Shown: one piece after another, positions 45,487 to 57,175 of the stretch | How the letters are laid out: each line of letters starts with the position of its first letter | Position numbering within the stretch: position 1 is the first letter of the stretch | Origin: Macrophomina tecta | Lineage: Eukaryota; Ascomycota; Dothideomycetes; Botryosphaeriales; Botryosphaeriaceae | Length of the DNA stretch: 64,000 nucleotides | Direction: 5' to 3' | NCBI GenBank assembly: GCA_024180945.1 | Contig: JAKSGN010000007.1 | Location: forward strand, 2,170,001 to 2,234,000 | The notes under the pieces: generated by a model | The model's database searches: none | Told to the model about the DNA's origin: nothing | What the model saw: only the letters and a program-made list of their open reading frames with translations | Program-made: the position numbers and the translations under genes

Positions 45487-46837
45487 TTAGTCTTTGCCGC
45501 CAATCCGACGTTCAAAGTCATCCACGAGCCTTGCGGCATCCACAACCTCTACACCCTTGCCCAACCCAATCATACTAGTAGTCTCCCACCATTTCTTGTC
45601 CCTAACGCGACCACTTCCTTCACCCTCGTCTTCGGTGTCCACAAGCCCAAGACCAACACCACCAGTACCGACGACAATCATGACCTGACCGACCCAGTTC
45701 CGGATTTGCTCAACATACTCTCCCTGAACGCCGGAGAGGTCTTCGGTCAGGTAGATAAGGTCAGGCGCCAGATGGCGCAGCATGTGCACGTGGCCGCTTG
45801 GCGTGGTGTAGGGCAGGACCATTGTAGGCTTCTCTACCAGGCGAAGAGCCTGCGCATGAATGCTGTTGTAGAGTAAGTTTTCAGGGTTGGATGCTGACAT
45901 GGAAGGTGTATGTCCAGATTTTGGCGTGTTGTGGCCGCTGCCGTACGGTTGCGGATCGAGACCAGTAAGCTCTTCGCCGGGAGTTTGGGCCGGAGTTGAA
46001 ATGGCGGAGTAGGAGGAGCCAAGAGAACCGGGTTGGTTGCTAGAGCTGGAATGAGGCTTGAGAGAAGGCGCATATATGAGGACGAAGAGGTTGGTAGTTG
46101 CAAAGTTGGTTGGCGGAAGGTGGGAGAGAATAGACTACGGAAGTTAGTGTACGGAGCGGCATTTTCGCAACAAGAAATCTCACCGGATGCTCTTGGTAAG
46201 GGGCATGGTCATCATCTTGTACGGGGGCGTCTGCTGAGACCACAATCACAACTGTCTTCTTCCGCTGGCCCGGACGTGGTGGCTGGACTGGAGGTTGACT
46301 CGTCGCATTGTGTGCATCAGCGTGCGCGCCGACTGCCGCAGAGCTCTGGGTCGAGTGCGCTTCCACATTCCGACGCACAGCCTCTTCTGACCATCTGGAG
46401 TGATCGCCGTAATCCTCGCGGTCCTCCTCGCGAATAGACCCAAGCGCAGCGCCAAAAGCGGTTCCAGCAGCAGCTACACCGGCCGCAAGTCTTTTGCTCG
46501 CATTATCGAACACCTGCTGCGGGCTAGGAGTACGACGGATAGCGCCCGACATACGCGCCATAAAGCCTTCATCTTGTTCTCTGGTCACGCCAACAGACTC
46601 CGAATATGTGTCGTCCGCATAGCCGGGAGTTTGCGGCGTGCGATATGTATTCCCCTCTTCGCCGTAGCTGAGGTCTGCGTCGTCATCGTCGTCTCCTTCC
46701 TTCCGCTCGCTCCAGACCCATGCCGCGACGCCAACGGTGGCGACGGTAACGGTGATGATGAGAGGGACCCAGTAGCCGAAGGTAGATCGGCGCGAGCTCT
46801 GCTGACGGCGGTCGTAGCGGTCGTAAGAGAAGGACAT
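45487..46837 (-). CDS. Peroxin Pex22-like membrane protein
   Basis: Exons 46837-46184 and 46134-45487 give 433 residues; the 49-nt intron has GTGAGA and GTAG. After a short basic tail there is one membrane anchor (YWVPLIITVTVATVGVAAWVW, residues about 22-42), then a long acidic linker with GDDDDDADL. The C-terminal domain has Rossmann-like strands (KTVVIVVSAD; NLFVLIYAPSLK; LRHLAPDLIYLTEDLSG; VGQVMIVVGTGG). That layout, an N-terminal anchor with a soluble Rossmann-like domain, is the one of Pex22, which holds the ubiquitin-conjugating enzyme Pex4 at the peroxisome for receptor recycling. I assign it by architecture and remembered fungal Pex22-like sequences, so the name is tentative. Divergent from eIF2B gamma. 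Confidence 0.6.
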
Positions 46838-47340
46838 GATCGCTCCTCACATTATTTTGCGCATGCGATCGTAGGATAGAGCGGATTTAGCAGCGCGTGA
46901 ATCCCGCGGTATAAGAACTCCGAAGGGCTTTGCAGGTGGCTGGGCGGGCAGTTGGGCGGAGAGCTTCGAGATGGCACCTGCTAGTTGTTTGTGGAGGCTG
47001 GCCGAGGTCTGGGGAAGGCGCTAATTAGTTGTTGCCGGGTGACCCTCTCGCGCAAATGGCTCTAAAAGCGGCCAAGCTCTTTTTCGGCACCGCGCACAGT
47101 TCAGGAACACGCCTGTAGATCGCGACGGCCGGCCGATGCGTCACCGGCATTTTTTGAGCTTCACCACAACACCACAACGGCCGACCCTGGATCCTTCCTG
47201 CCCCAGCTGTGCCGATCCTCTTCCCGCAGCTGCACCTCTTGTAGCCCCTGCATATACTTGGGCCTGCAGCAACCCCGTCGCCCCGCGATTGAAGCGCCCC
47301 AAATAATCGATTTATCGCCGCGGGGCAGTGACTCGACACT
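46838..47340. promoter_or_regulatory. Divergent promoter region, Pex22-like / eIF2B gamma
   Basis: 503 bases between two divergent start codons with no coding sequence of its own. It should hold both promoters. Confidence 0.45.
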
Positions 47341-49199
47341 ATGCCGCACGCAAACATGCCCGCCCCGGGCTTCCAGGCTCTGATCCTTTGTGGGCCTGGT
47401 GTCTCCTTGGATACTTTCACATCCAGCCCCAAGGACTTCCCCAAGGCCCTGGTTCCTATCGCCAATCGCCCCATGGTTTGGTATCCGCTTGAGTGGTGCT
47501 ACCGCATGGGAATCACGAGTATGTAATTGTACGTCGGTGCGGGCTACTCCGAGGATTTCTGACAATAATACTCCGTAGACATCACCTTGGTCACTCCTGC
47601 AGAGTCTGCCGAAGCCCTTGAAGCTGCCCTGTCTCAAAACCCGCACCTGACCTCCCTGCCTTCGCCGAAGCCCGACATCCTTGCACCCGAAGACTTGACT
47701 CAGACTACGGGCACTGGAGAGCTCTTCAGATTAAAGGAGGTCCAGGACATCATCGAAGGCGACTTTATTGTTCTGCCATGCGATCTGGTCTGCGAACTAG
47801 ACGGCGCAAGCCTTTTGGAGTCGTGGATGGTCGAACAAGGCGGCTTAGGAGGAGCTACTGGAGGCAAGCAGAACAACCGCTTCATCCCCATGAGCAGTGG
47901 TGGAGAAGAGAGCGGTAGGAGAGGTGGTCTCGGTGTTTGGTATCACACCAAGGGCGAGGCAGCCGTAAAGGGTGAAGAGACGGATTTCATTGCGACAACA
48001 CCCCTGCCGAAGCCTGTAGTGCCGCCGCATTCTGGATCCTTGCGGCCGAACCTCGCTAACCTGGTGTATTCGATCCCAACTGATGTGCTGAATGACATAA
48101 CGGAGGAGAGCAAGCAGTTCCCCATCCGGCACACACTTCTCCAGAAGCATGGAAGGGTCAGGATGTTGACGACTACCCGCGATTCTCACGTATATTTCTT
48201 TCCCTACTGGGCACTGGACATGATCAAGAAGAATGAAAAGTTTGATACCCTCAGCGATGCGCTCAGCTGGTGGGCCAAGGCAGGATGGCAGTCAGGCCTG
48301 GGCGAGAAGCTCGGTCTGCGTGATATCCTTCGTCCCTCTCAAATCGAAGGCGCGGATGATATTATGGCATCGAGTGGCATCCTCCAAGATGAAGTCAATG
48401 TCGCGAGCCTAAGCACCACCTTCCCGACTAAGGTCACCAATGCTGAGCCGCAGCCCCTCTTCGCTTCCAGAGTACAGGATTCAGATAGCCCGTCTGTCTC
48501 AGTCACTAGTCCAGACATGGAACCTAATATCGAAGTACCTCCAATCCTCGCCTACGTCCAGCCAAGCGAGCCAACCGCTCCTTTTATCCGTCGCGTCGAC
48601 ACGGCAGCACTGCTTCTTAACGTCTCACTGCGTCTCGCCAAGCTACCCTCCATCGAGGAAGTCGGCAAGAACACAGCATCACCCTTTGCTCACACTTCAA
48701 AGGTCGCCCATCCCGACAGTGTACCCAAGAAGTGCCGTGTCGAGGCAGAGAATAGTCTTATTGCCGAGAACGTCATCATCGAGGAGAAGTGCAACATCAA
48801 GGAGTCCGTCATTGGCGCAAACTGCAAGATCGGCACAGGCGCACGTCTGCAGCGCTGCTTGCTGATGGATGGCGCGGAAGTGGGCGAGAATTGCCAGCTT
48901 ACTGGCTGTATTCTGGGTAGGAGATGTAAGATTGAGGGCGGGCCGGCGAAGTCGGATGAGAAGACCATTCTGAAGGACTGCGAGGTTCAAGAGGGTCACG
49001 TTGTTGAATGGGGCAGTAAGTTTATTTAAATGGACGAATGTATTCAAGGACCGTGCTAACGCCGATTGCAGAGGAATGGAAGGATGAGAAGTTCAAGCGT
49101 TTCGGTGGAGATTTGGAGGGCGAGGAGGACGACGCGTTTCTGGATGATGGCGTTGAGAATGATCTGATGCCAGAGCACCCTGGCGACTCTCTACGTTGA
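47341..49199 (+). CDS. GCD1: Translation initiation factor eIF2B subunit gamma
   Basis: Exons 47341-47518, 47579-49015 and 49072-49199 give 580 residues. eIF2B recharges eIF2 with GTP; the gamma subunit forms its catalytic subcomplex with epsilon. The N-terminal nucleotidyltransferase-like domain starts GFQALILCGPGVSLD and contains DFPKALVPIANRPMVWYPLE, the sugar-nucleotide-transferase signature in degenerate form. VQDIIEGDFIVLPCDLVCEL follows. A left-handed beta-helix of hexapeptide repeats occupies about residues 440-520 (NSLIAENVIIEEKCNIKESV, then IGANCKIGTGARL, CLLMDGAEVGENC). The acidic C-terminus (GEEDDAFLDDG) is typical. Exon joins are in phase. Essential housekeeping gene of the cytosol. 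Confidence 0.92.
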
Positions 49200-50944
49200 A
49201 AAGAAGGGGGAAAAATGTTTTGGGGGGTGGCTGGTTTCATGTGGTTGGCAATAAATAAGGGAGAGAAGCGGAAAGTCAGAACGGAGAGATATCAAACCGA
49301 TAGCATCACATTGAGGAGTGGGTTGGTCCAAAAACCAAACAGATCTAGATGGAAAGTGATGGGTGAAGGAAATGTTGGTGTAAGTTGAAAGGTACTCATT
49401 CCTGTGCCTACTACAATGTTGAGCCTGTTGAAGTGATGAAACGATGCACTCAGTACTCACAAAATTAGCGGGCAGAGATCCCATTTGTCCGCCTTGCAAG
49501 AATTGAAGCCCGCAGTCGGTGGCTTCCACTTTTCGCAAGTGCGTCAAGCAACCGCTTCAAGCTGGGGGCGGTCTCACCTCTTATCTTTTACAGTTCGAAA
49601 TCCGGCATCCCGTCCAGAGCAATTACGCCCATAGAGCTGCAGACGAAGGAAGTTGCTAGGTTTATCGGTACACTTGGCAATTGGGCCGGAAAGTCTAGAG
49701 AATCACGAGTCGAAGAGTTGATGCCGAGAAGTGAGCAAAATGACGCCTGTGGTGATGGAGGACCAAAAGGTAGGCGGCCAAAGAGAAGCTACCATAGGAC
49801 CTGATGCTGCTTTGAACGCGCTGCCAACGCTCTTTTTCGCCATCCCATATGCTTCGTAGGGGTCTCCTAACCAAATATCCATGTGTTCGGCGGTCAGTGA
49901 CTCTCGGACGTTGATGGGAGTGAACACGGCGCGTTTGTGGTAATTGGTGCGACAGAGTGATGGCCGTGCTAAAAATAGCAAGGATCTACATACGCATAAA
50001 GTCAAATCAATGTTGACTGAAGGTAGAGTGTCGAAAAGATGATGAGAAGTGGTTGTAGCGGAGGACGTTGACGTTGCTCAATGTTCCAGCAGTCGATGGG
50101 TAATCAGCGCCAGTGCTTGCTTGTTTACCTCGTGTCTTAGTCTTGGAAGCGAGTAGGTATCATAATAGAGCAGATCTGCAATACTGTCAGGCCCTGCTGA
50201 GAGAAAGGGAAAAGAGGAAATTTCTCAAGACAAACACCAGTGGGCTCGTGGTCCCTCCACCCTGTAGCTTTGATTTTATTTACGAGCCTCCTTCACCCGT
50301 GCGAACACTGACACACTATTCATGTGCGCCACGTCAGTTTATCTACCTCTACCTCTAAGATTTCTCCCTCCCAACCCCTGCATTCCTTCTTCCTCTCCAA
50401 CGATTCATACCAGAGCCGCCGTCACCATCTAGCCTTATAGCTGCCAGAGTATGCAGTACTCCAAGAACAGTCTTCGCAACCTAGCCTAAAGCGGTTTGTT
50501 TGAGTCTAGATTGATCATGTTGTCACAACCACTGGATACGCTCGCTCACAATCGCTTCACTCGCTCGGCTGGTTATTGACGCATGTGCTTGAGGAGAAGG
50601 CGGCTGGTGCTGGCTTTGTTTCTGGGAGAACGGCCTCTGACTCTTGCTCTCTACCCATGCTGCGTTGTTTTAGAGTTCATTTAATGGCTCATGGTTCCCC
50701 ATCACTACGATGTATTGATAAAGATTAGGAGGGAGCGATGATGTTTGAAGTACACAGTCGCTTGTGCTATCACGCTCGATGTCGGGCTCAATAAAAGCAG
50801 GCCAAATGGTATCAAGAGAAGGGCTTACATTTTTTTTTATACATTGCTTCCAAATGATTCAATATGGGCGTAGTGCCCTAGCTACTTGCCATGTGCCTCT
50901 ACTAGCCAGCCACGGCATCGAAGATCCTATCATACAGCATACTT
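49200..50944. other. Long intergenic region
   Basis: About 1.7 kb. A minus-strand frame at 50005-49703 reads partly like protein (TPINVRESLTAEHMDIWLGD, YEAYGMAKKSVG) but has no splice partner or recognised family. Otherwise nothing supported. Confidence 0.4.
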
Positions 50945-52538
50945 TTACTCCGAGTCCTTCGTCGTAGTCTCGTAGCGCTTGCCTCTGAATGCCCACAGAC
51001 CCCAGTTGCCACAGCTGATGTCTTGCGGATCTAGGTCATTGAGGTCCCACCTCAAGCTCCTAAACCTGTTCTCGCCAGGTTCGAGGAGCATATCAACTTC
51101 ACCACCCATTTTCTCATTAACCCAGTTCCAGTCACGCTGCATATCGAACTCAGTGTAGCCCGACACGAGGATAGGCACCTTGGTCTCGAGTAGCATTGGC
51201 AAGGTCTCCTCCCACTCCGCTGCACTGGCCGGGTGGCCTAGACCGGGGTGGAAGAGCATAAAGCAATCGAAGTACGGGTCATAGGGGTAGAAGTGGCCAG
51301 CGCGGTGTAGCGTGTGGTAGTACTCGACATACGTGCTAATCTTGAGCGAGTGGGCGATACGGTCCTCGACGACGGCGCCAAAAGGATTCGCCGGTGTGCG
51401 CTCCGGCAGCGGGAATTCATCATCGCGGTTGGCCATCGATTCCGGGCCAATGAAGATCAGGTGAAACGATACACGGGGGAACATGTTCGCAAGCTGAATC
51501 CAAACTTCTCGTGGAAGGGAGGATTCCGCCCGCGCACCGACGATGAAGATGCGAACTGGCGGCGGGTTAGGGCGGAGGCCCTTGATATCGCCGCCAGCGC
51601 CAGAGCGAGGCGGGTGGAGGGTATAACGAAGGGCTGTATGCTTGATCAGTAAAGTCTCAAGTACGTCATGCATGCGCGAACTTACCGGAGAGGGACTTCA
51701 GACCCTCGGTGGTTAACCTTCCTCCGCTCTTAATACTGTAGGGCGACAGCTCGTGCAGCACACTGCCAATGGTGACGGGATAAGTCAAAAGCCTGGTAGC
51801 TTGGCGCAGACTGCGGTCATCGTTGATGGCTTGGTGCTCTCGCGAGTAGAGGTAGGTATCCCAATTGGTGAAGTTGACCAGAGCCTCCTCCATCTGCACT
51901 CCCGGATACTCAAATTCGGGGAAGAAACGGCCGGATCTTAGGTCATGGTCGTCCTCATTGATTTCCCGTAGCGTATCACAGATCTCCAAGTGACGCTCGT
52001 AATCATCCGCAAAATGTTCTTCGCTGCAGCTCACGGGAATGCCGCAGTCCGGGCACTCGTAGCGTACATGAGCCGGCGGCAGTGTGCCATGAGCGGCATT
52101 TGCCGCCTCGGGGTCCTCCGTGGCATTAGCAATACGGGTCTGTTGGTGGCTATGATGCGGGCAGTAGGCGTGCTGCTTTATGAAGGCGGCGCGGCGGCGG
52201 ATTTCGGGGGCGGGCGAGTTCGAGAAGGAATGGAAGAGGTTGTTCGGCTTCAGCAAGACGCTGCGCGCTTGGCTGGCGGCGGTAGCGGCGCTCTCAAGGC
52301 CCGGCGGCGATGGCGGCATGCGATGGGCTTCACTGTTGGCAGCTTGGCTTTGGGTGCCCAAGGCGCGCTTCGTGGTCGCAGGCTGTCTTGCCAATGCTAA
52401 TGCGCGGGCGGTGGTGGACTGAGAGCTATTCCATCGCCGCGCGCCAGCCTGCAATTGCTGGATCGACGGGGTCCGCTGGGGGCGGAGACCGCGCTGGAGG
52501 GAGGCCAGACATTGCTGGCACGTGTATCGAGAGCGCAT
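50945..52538 (-). CDS. MSS51: Mss51-like COX1 translational activator (mitochondrial)
   Basis: Exons 52538-51686 and 51633-50945 give 513 residues. The N-terminus is Arg-rich and Cys-containing (MRSRYTCQQCLASLQRG), a mitochondrial presequence. A zinc-finger region follows with CPHH near residue 125 and YECPDCGIPVSCSEEHFADD near 160, ending in a His/Cys pair (ERHLEICDTL). The core has SGRFFPEFEYPG, NWDTYLYSREHQAIND and LTYPVTIGSVLHELSPY, the sequence conserved in fungal Mss51. The C-terminal half contains VRIFIVGARAESSLPREVW, FHLIFIGPES and LFHPGLGHP. In yeast Mss51 activates COX1 mRNA translation and binds new Cox1 in the inner membrane; the Cys-Pro dipeptides recall its haem-binding motifs. 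Divergent from Rse1. Confidence 0.85.
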
Positions 52539-52865
52539 GGCGGGCGCGCGAACAGGGCGGTGGACGGCGCTGGAGATGGTGTGGGTAGATGCGGCAGCGT
52601 GAGGTGATGTATTCCTGCACAGCGCGGGCCGTCAGCCAATCAGCGCCGCTCTCGGAATTTCTAAGAAGGCAGAGGCAGAGCAAGCTCAAGCTCCGCCCGC
52701 AACGCGCCTCCAAAGCGCGCAACACCACCACCCTCTCTTCCTGCTCTCGCCACCACCTTCCGCCACTGCGTCGCCTTCGCCTCGAGCCTCGCCTCTTCGA
52801 TCGCCCTCCCGAGAACCTGACCTTGCGATCTGCTCGAGGCCGCCAGGCCGACAGCATCCTCCATC
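52539..52865. promoter_or_regulatory. Short divergent promoter shared by Mss51 and Rse1
   Basis: Only 327 bases separate the two start codons. A CCAAT box (52636-52640) stands near the middle. A compact shared promoter is the simplest reading. Confidence 0.5.
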
Positions 52866-55800
52866 ATGGCGACCACCTCGAACTTGTTCATGTACTCCTT
52901 GACCATCCAGCCGCCCACCGCTGTGCACCAGGCTATTCTCGGCCAATTCGCTGGAACGAAGGAGCAGCAGATTATCACTGCCTCCGGCTCGCGTCTTGTC
53001 TTGCACCGCGCCGATGCGCAGGCCCAGAGGATCTCGCCCGTCCTTACCCACCATGTCTTCGGCGTCATTCGCGCCCTGGCTGCCTTCAGGCTGGCTGGTT
53101 CTTCCAAAGGTATGTTCTGACTGGCACGCATTCTTCAGGGCTGTATAGTGATTCTCCAAGTCCGCGACCAGCAACATCGCATCGCGCGCCATCTTCAGCC
53201 TGCTTGAATGCGACGCCGCCGCGAGACGGACAGAGATATGTGCAATTTTGCATTGCTGAACAGTGCTGAAACTTGAATTTGGGAAACAGACTATATCATC
53301 GTCGCCTCCGACTCGGGCCGCATCGCCATTCTGGAATACAACCCCCAAAAGAACATCTTCACTCAGCTGAAGCTCGAGACTTTTGGAAAGTCGGGCGTCC
53401 GCCGCGTAATCCCAGGCCAGTACCTCGCCACGGATCCCAAGGGTCGTGCGTGTATGATTGCGTCTATCGAGAAGAACAAACTTGTTTACGTCCTGAACCG
53501 CGATTCCAACGCCAACCTGACGATCTCCTCACCGCTCGAGGCTCACAGACCGCAAACTTTCGTCTTCTCTCTCATCGGTTTGGACGTTGGATACGAGAAT
53601 CCGATATTCGCTGCTCTGGAAGTTGATTACGACGACGTGGATCAGGACCACACCGGGGAGGTAGCTGCGAGCAAGCAGAAAGAGCTGGTATATTATGAGC
53701 TGGATCTGGGACTTAACCATGTGGTGCGCAAATGGTCAGATGCCGTTGACCGGACTGCGAACATGCTCTTCCAGGTACCGGGAGGACAAGACGGCCCTAG
53801 TGGTGTACTTGTCTGCGGCGAGGAGAGCATCACGTATCGCCACATCAACCAGGACCCCTTCCGTGTGCCCATTCCCCGCCGGAAAGGCGCAACTGAGAAC
53901 CCTCAAAGGAAGCGCTACATTACTGCGGGTGTAATGCACAAGATGCGCGGTGCTTTCTTCTTTTTGCTCCAGACCGAGGACGGTGATCTATTCAAGGTAA
54001 CTATCGACATGGTTGAGGATGAGCAAGGACAGCCCACTGGCGATGTCAGCAGGCTCAAAATCAAATATTTTGATACTGTACCGGTTGCTAGCAGCCTGTG
54101 CATCTTGAAGAGCGGCTATCTTTTCGTCACTGCGGAATCTGGCAACCACCATTTCTACCAGTTCGAAAAGCTTGGAGACGATGACGAGGAGCTTGAGTTC
54201 ATAAGCGATAATTTCAGCCCGGAGCCGGATGCGCCATACGAGCCTGTTTTCTTCCATCCCCGAGGCGCAGAGAACATCAGCTTGGCACAAAGCGTCCCAA
54301 GTATGAACCCGACACTCGGGTGCAAAGTTGCAAACCTTACCGATGATGACGCACCTCAAATTTACACTGTTTGTGGTACTGGAGCCCGGAGTACTTTCAA
54401 GACCTTGACTCATGGCTTGGAAGTCTCCGAGATCGTAGAGTCAGAGCTTCCCAGTGTTCCGGAGGCGGTATGGACAACGAAGATTCGGACAGGAGACGAG
54501 TATGATGCGTATATCATTCTATCCTTTTCGAACGGCACTCTCGTTCTCAGCATTGGCGAAACGGTGGAAGAAGTTACAGACACCGGATTTCTGTCATCCA
54601 CACGTACGCTCGCTGTGCAACTCCTGGGTGAGGATGCCCTCATTCAGGTTCATCCGAAGGGCATCCGTCACATTCAGGCTGGTGGTCGCATCAATGAGTG
54701 GCCTGCACCGCAGCACCGGACAATTGTTGCTGCGACGACCAACGAACGCCAGGTAGCCGTTGCCCTCAGCTCCGGCGAGATCGTCTACTTTGAAATGGAT
54801 GTGGATGGTTCTCTTGCCGAATACGATGAAAAGAAGGAAATGAGCGGCACGGTTACGTGCTTGAGTCTGGGTGAAGTTCCCGAGGGCAGAGTTCGCAGTT
54901 CTTTCCTTGCTGTCGGATGCGATGACTCTACCGTCCGTATTCTCAGCCTGGACCCGGATTCGACTCTAGAGAACAAGTCGGTGCAGGCGCTGACCTCCGC
55001 ACCATCAGCCTTGAGCATTATGGCCATGGCCGATTCATCGTCAGGTGGTTCGACTTTATACTTGCACATCGGCCTTTATTCCGGCGTCTACCTTCGTACT
55101 GTTATCGATGAGATCACCGGAGAGCTTACGGACACCCGCACGCGTTTCCTGGGTGCCAAGGGCGTTAAGCTCTTCCGCGTAACTGTTCAGGATCAAAGCG
55201 CCATTTTGGCCACCAGCTCTCGTTCATGGCTTGGATACTCCGACCAACAGACCAAGGCGTTTACGCTCACCCCTCTAGCATACGCTCCTTTGGAGTGGGG
55301 CTGGAGTTTCAATAGTGAACAATGCACACAAGGCATGGTCGGTATTCAGGGACAACACCTCCGGTACGTATAATGCAGCCCCGATCCCCATCATGTACCA
55401 ATCTTGTGATGGTTTATTACTATGCTCTTGCCGATTCATGCATGCGGAAATTACACAACTGATTGAACACTTCTTCCTGTTCTTCAACGTCATTCTTCTG
55501 TGTGGACCCCAACTGACTCCAATTACTAGTATCTTCACCATCGAAAATCTCTCCAACAATCTCCTTTTCGAGAACATTCCACTTATGTACACACCTCGCA
55601 ACCTCGTCCGTCATCCCACGGAGCCTTTGTTCTACGTCATTGAGTCCGACAATGGCGTCCTTGCCTCAAGCACTCGTCAGCAACTTCTCAACGATCCCGC
55701 TGCAGTCAATGGAGATGCCAAGATCCTTCCACCGGAAGAGTTTGGTTACCCTAGGGCCGAAGGACACTGGGCTTCATGCATTCAAGTAGTTGACCCTATT

Positions 55801-56844
55801 AGCAGCAAAGAGGTCGTTCACACGCTTGAGCTGGAAGAGAACGAGTCTGCCGTCAGCGTTTGTCTGGCTCCGTTCACCTCCCAGAACGACGAGACTTTCC
55901 TGGTTGTCGGCACTGCTAAAGACCTGGTTGTGGCACCTAGGTCATACAATTGCGGTTACGTCCATATCTACCGCCTTCAGGAAAATGGTCGGGAGCTTGA
56001 GTTCATCCACAAGACCAAGATGGAGGCCCCTCCCATGGCCCTGCTTCCTTTCCAAGGAAAGCTCTTGGTAGGCGTAGAAGCCGATCTTCGGTTGTACGAT
56101 CTGGGTCTTCGCCAGCTTCTGCGCAAAGCTCAAGCTCTCAATGTCGTACCCAACATCCTCATTGGCCTTCAGACACAAGGCAGCCGCATTGTCTGCTCTG
56201 ATGTTCAGGAATCCGTTACCTACGTGGTATACAAGCATCTCGAGAATCGCTTGATTCAATTCTGTGACGATTCCATTCATCGCTGGACTAGCTGCACGGC
56301 GATGGTGGACTACGAGACGACGGCCGGTGGTGACAAGTTCGGGAACATATGGTTGGTCCGCTGCCCGCCGAAGGCATCCGAGGAGGCTGATGAGGAAGGC
56401 TCCGGCCTACATCTTATCAATGAACGTCCCTATCTCCAGGGAACACCGAATCGCTTGGACCTGCTCGCCCACTTCTATACCCAAGATATTCCAACCTCGA
56501 TCCAAAAGACGGCTCTTGTTGCTGGCGGTCGCGAGCTCCTCCTGTGGAGCGGTCTACAAGGAACTCTCGGCATCTTTATTCCTTTCGTTAGCCGCGAGGA
56601 TGTGGATTTCTTCCAGAGCTTGGAGCAGCAATTGCGCACGGAAGATCCTCCGATTGCTGGTCGCGATCATCTCGCCTACCGCAGTTATTACGTTCCAGTC
56701 AAGGGCGTCATCGATGGCGACCTTTGCGAAAGATTCCTACGACTCCCGAGGGACAAGAAGGAGACGATCGCAGCCGAACTGGACCGCAGCGTGCGCGAGG
56801 TGGAGAGGAAGATTGGTGATCAGAGAACGCGCTTCGCGTACTAA
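52866..56844 (+). CDS. RSE1: Pre-mRNA-splicing factor Rse1 (SF3B3/SAP130)
   Basis: Exons 52866-53109, 53290-55363 and 55530-56844 give 1210 residues, the normal length. The protein is a three-propeller scaffold of the SF3b complex in U2 snRNP, related to DDB1 and CPSF160. The start [20 protein letters not shown] is that of Rse1. [56 protein letters not shown] and the C-terminal [35 protein letters not shown] are highly conserved in the family. The two introns, 180 and 166 nt, are longer than others here. The second keeps the downstream frame open, so a naive ORF starts inside it; its length is not a multiple of three, so its retention would shift the frame. Nuclear, essential. Confidence 0.95.
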
Positions 56845-57107
56845 AAGCGAGCAGTGATGGATGGCATTCGGAGCAGTGAGTTGTTATTTGGGGACGTCTT
56901 TCTACGGATTGGTGCTTCATGGGTCAGGGCTCATCTTCTGTGATCAGTTATTCATAAAGACGGCGGAAAAGTAGTTGACGATCTCATTGCCATGGATCGT
57001 TAGAAAATGGCGTAACTTCCAAGGAAAAGGCTCTTGCTAACTTACTTCATCTCTCTGTGCCCTTCTTCGACCCAATCATCCTCAGAAGAACCACCAAGAT
57101 AGATGCG
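56845..57107. other. Rse1 3' flank
   Basis: The 3' flank of Rse1, with no gene seen. Confidence 0.5.
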
Positions 57108-57175
57108 GAGATGAAGCACTCGCCTGGATATGGATCAAACCCACATGAAAACGCATACTTCCATCTACAAGTATG
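57108..57175. repeat. Hairpin (MITE-like) repeat, copy 4, diverged
   Basis: The left arm, GAGATGAAGCACTCGCCTGG (from about 57109), matches the family core at 18 of 23 positions. The right arm, read on the minus strand, begins TTGAAGCATACTTGTAGATG and matches at about 15 of 24. Only the core is recognisable. Confidence 0.45.

Noticed and set aside
55315..55529. A frame starting inside the Rse1 gene that runs into its third exon
   Set aside because: It begins in exon 2 and crosses a 166-nt GT-AG intron. Removing the intron restores the continuous Rse1 protein.
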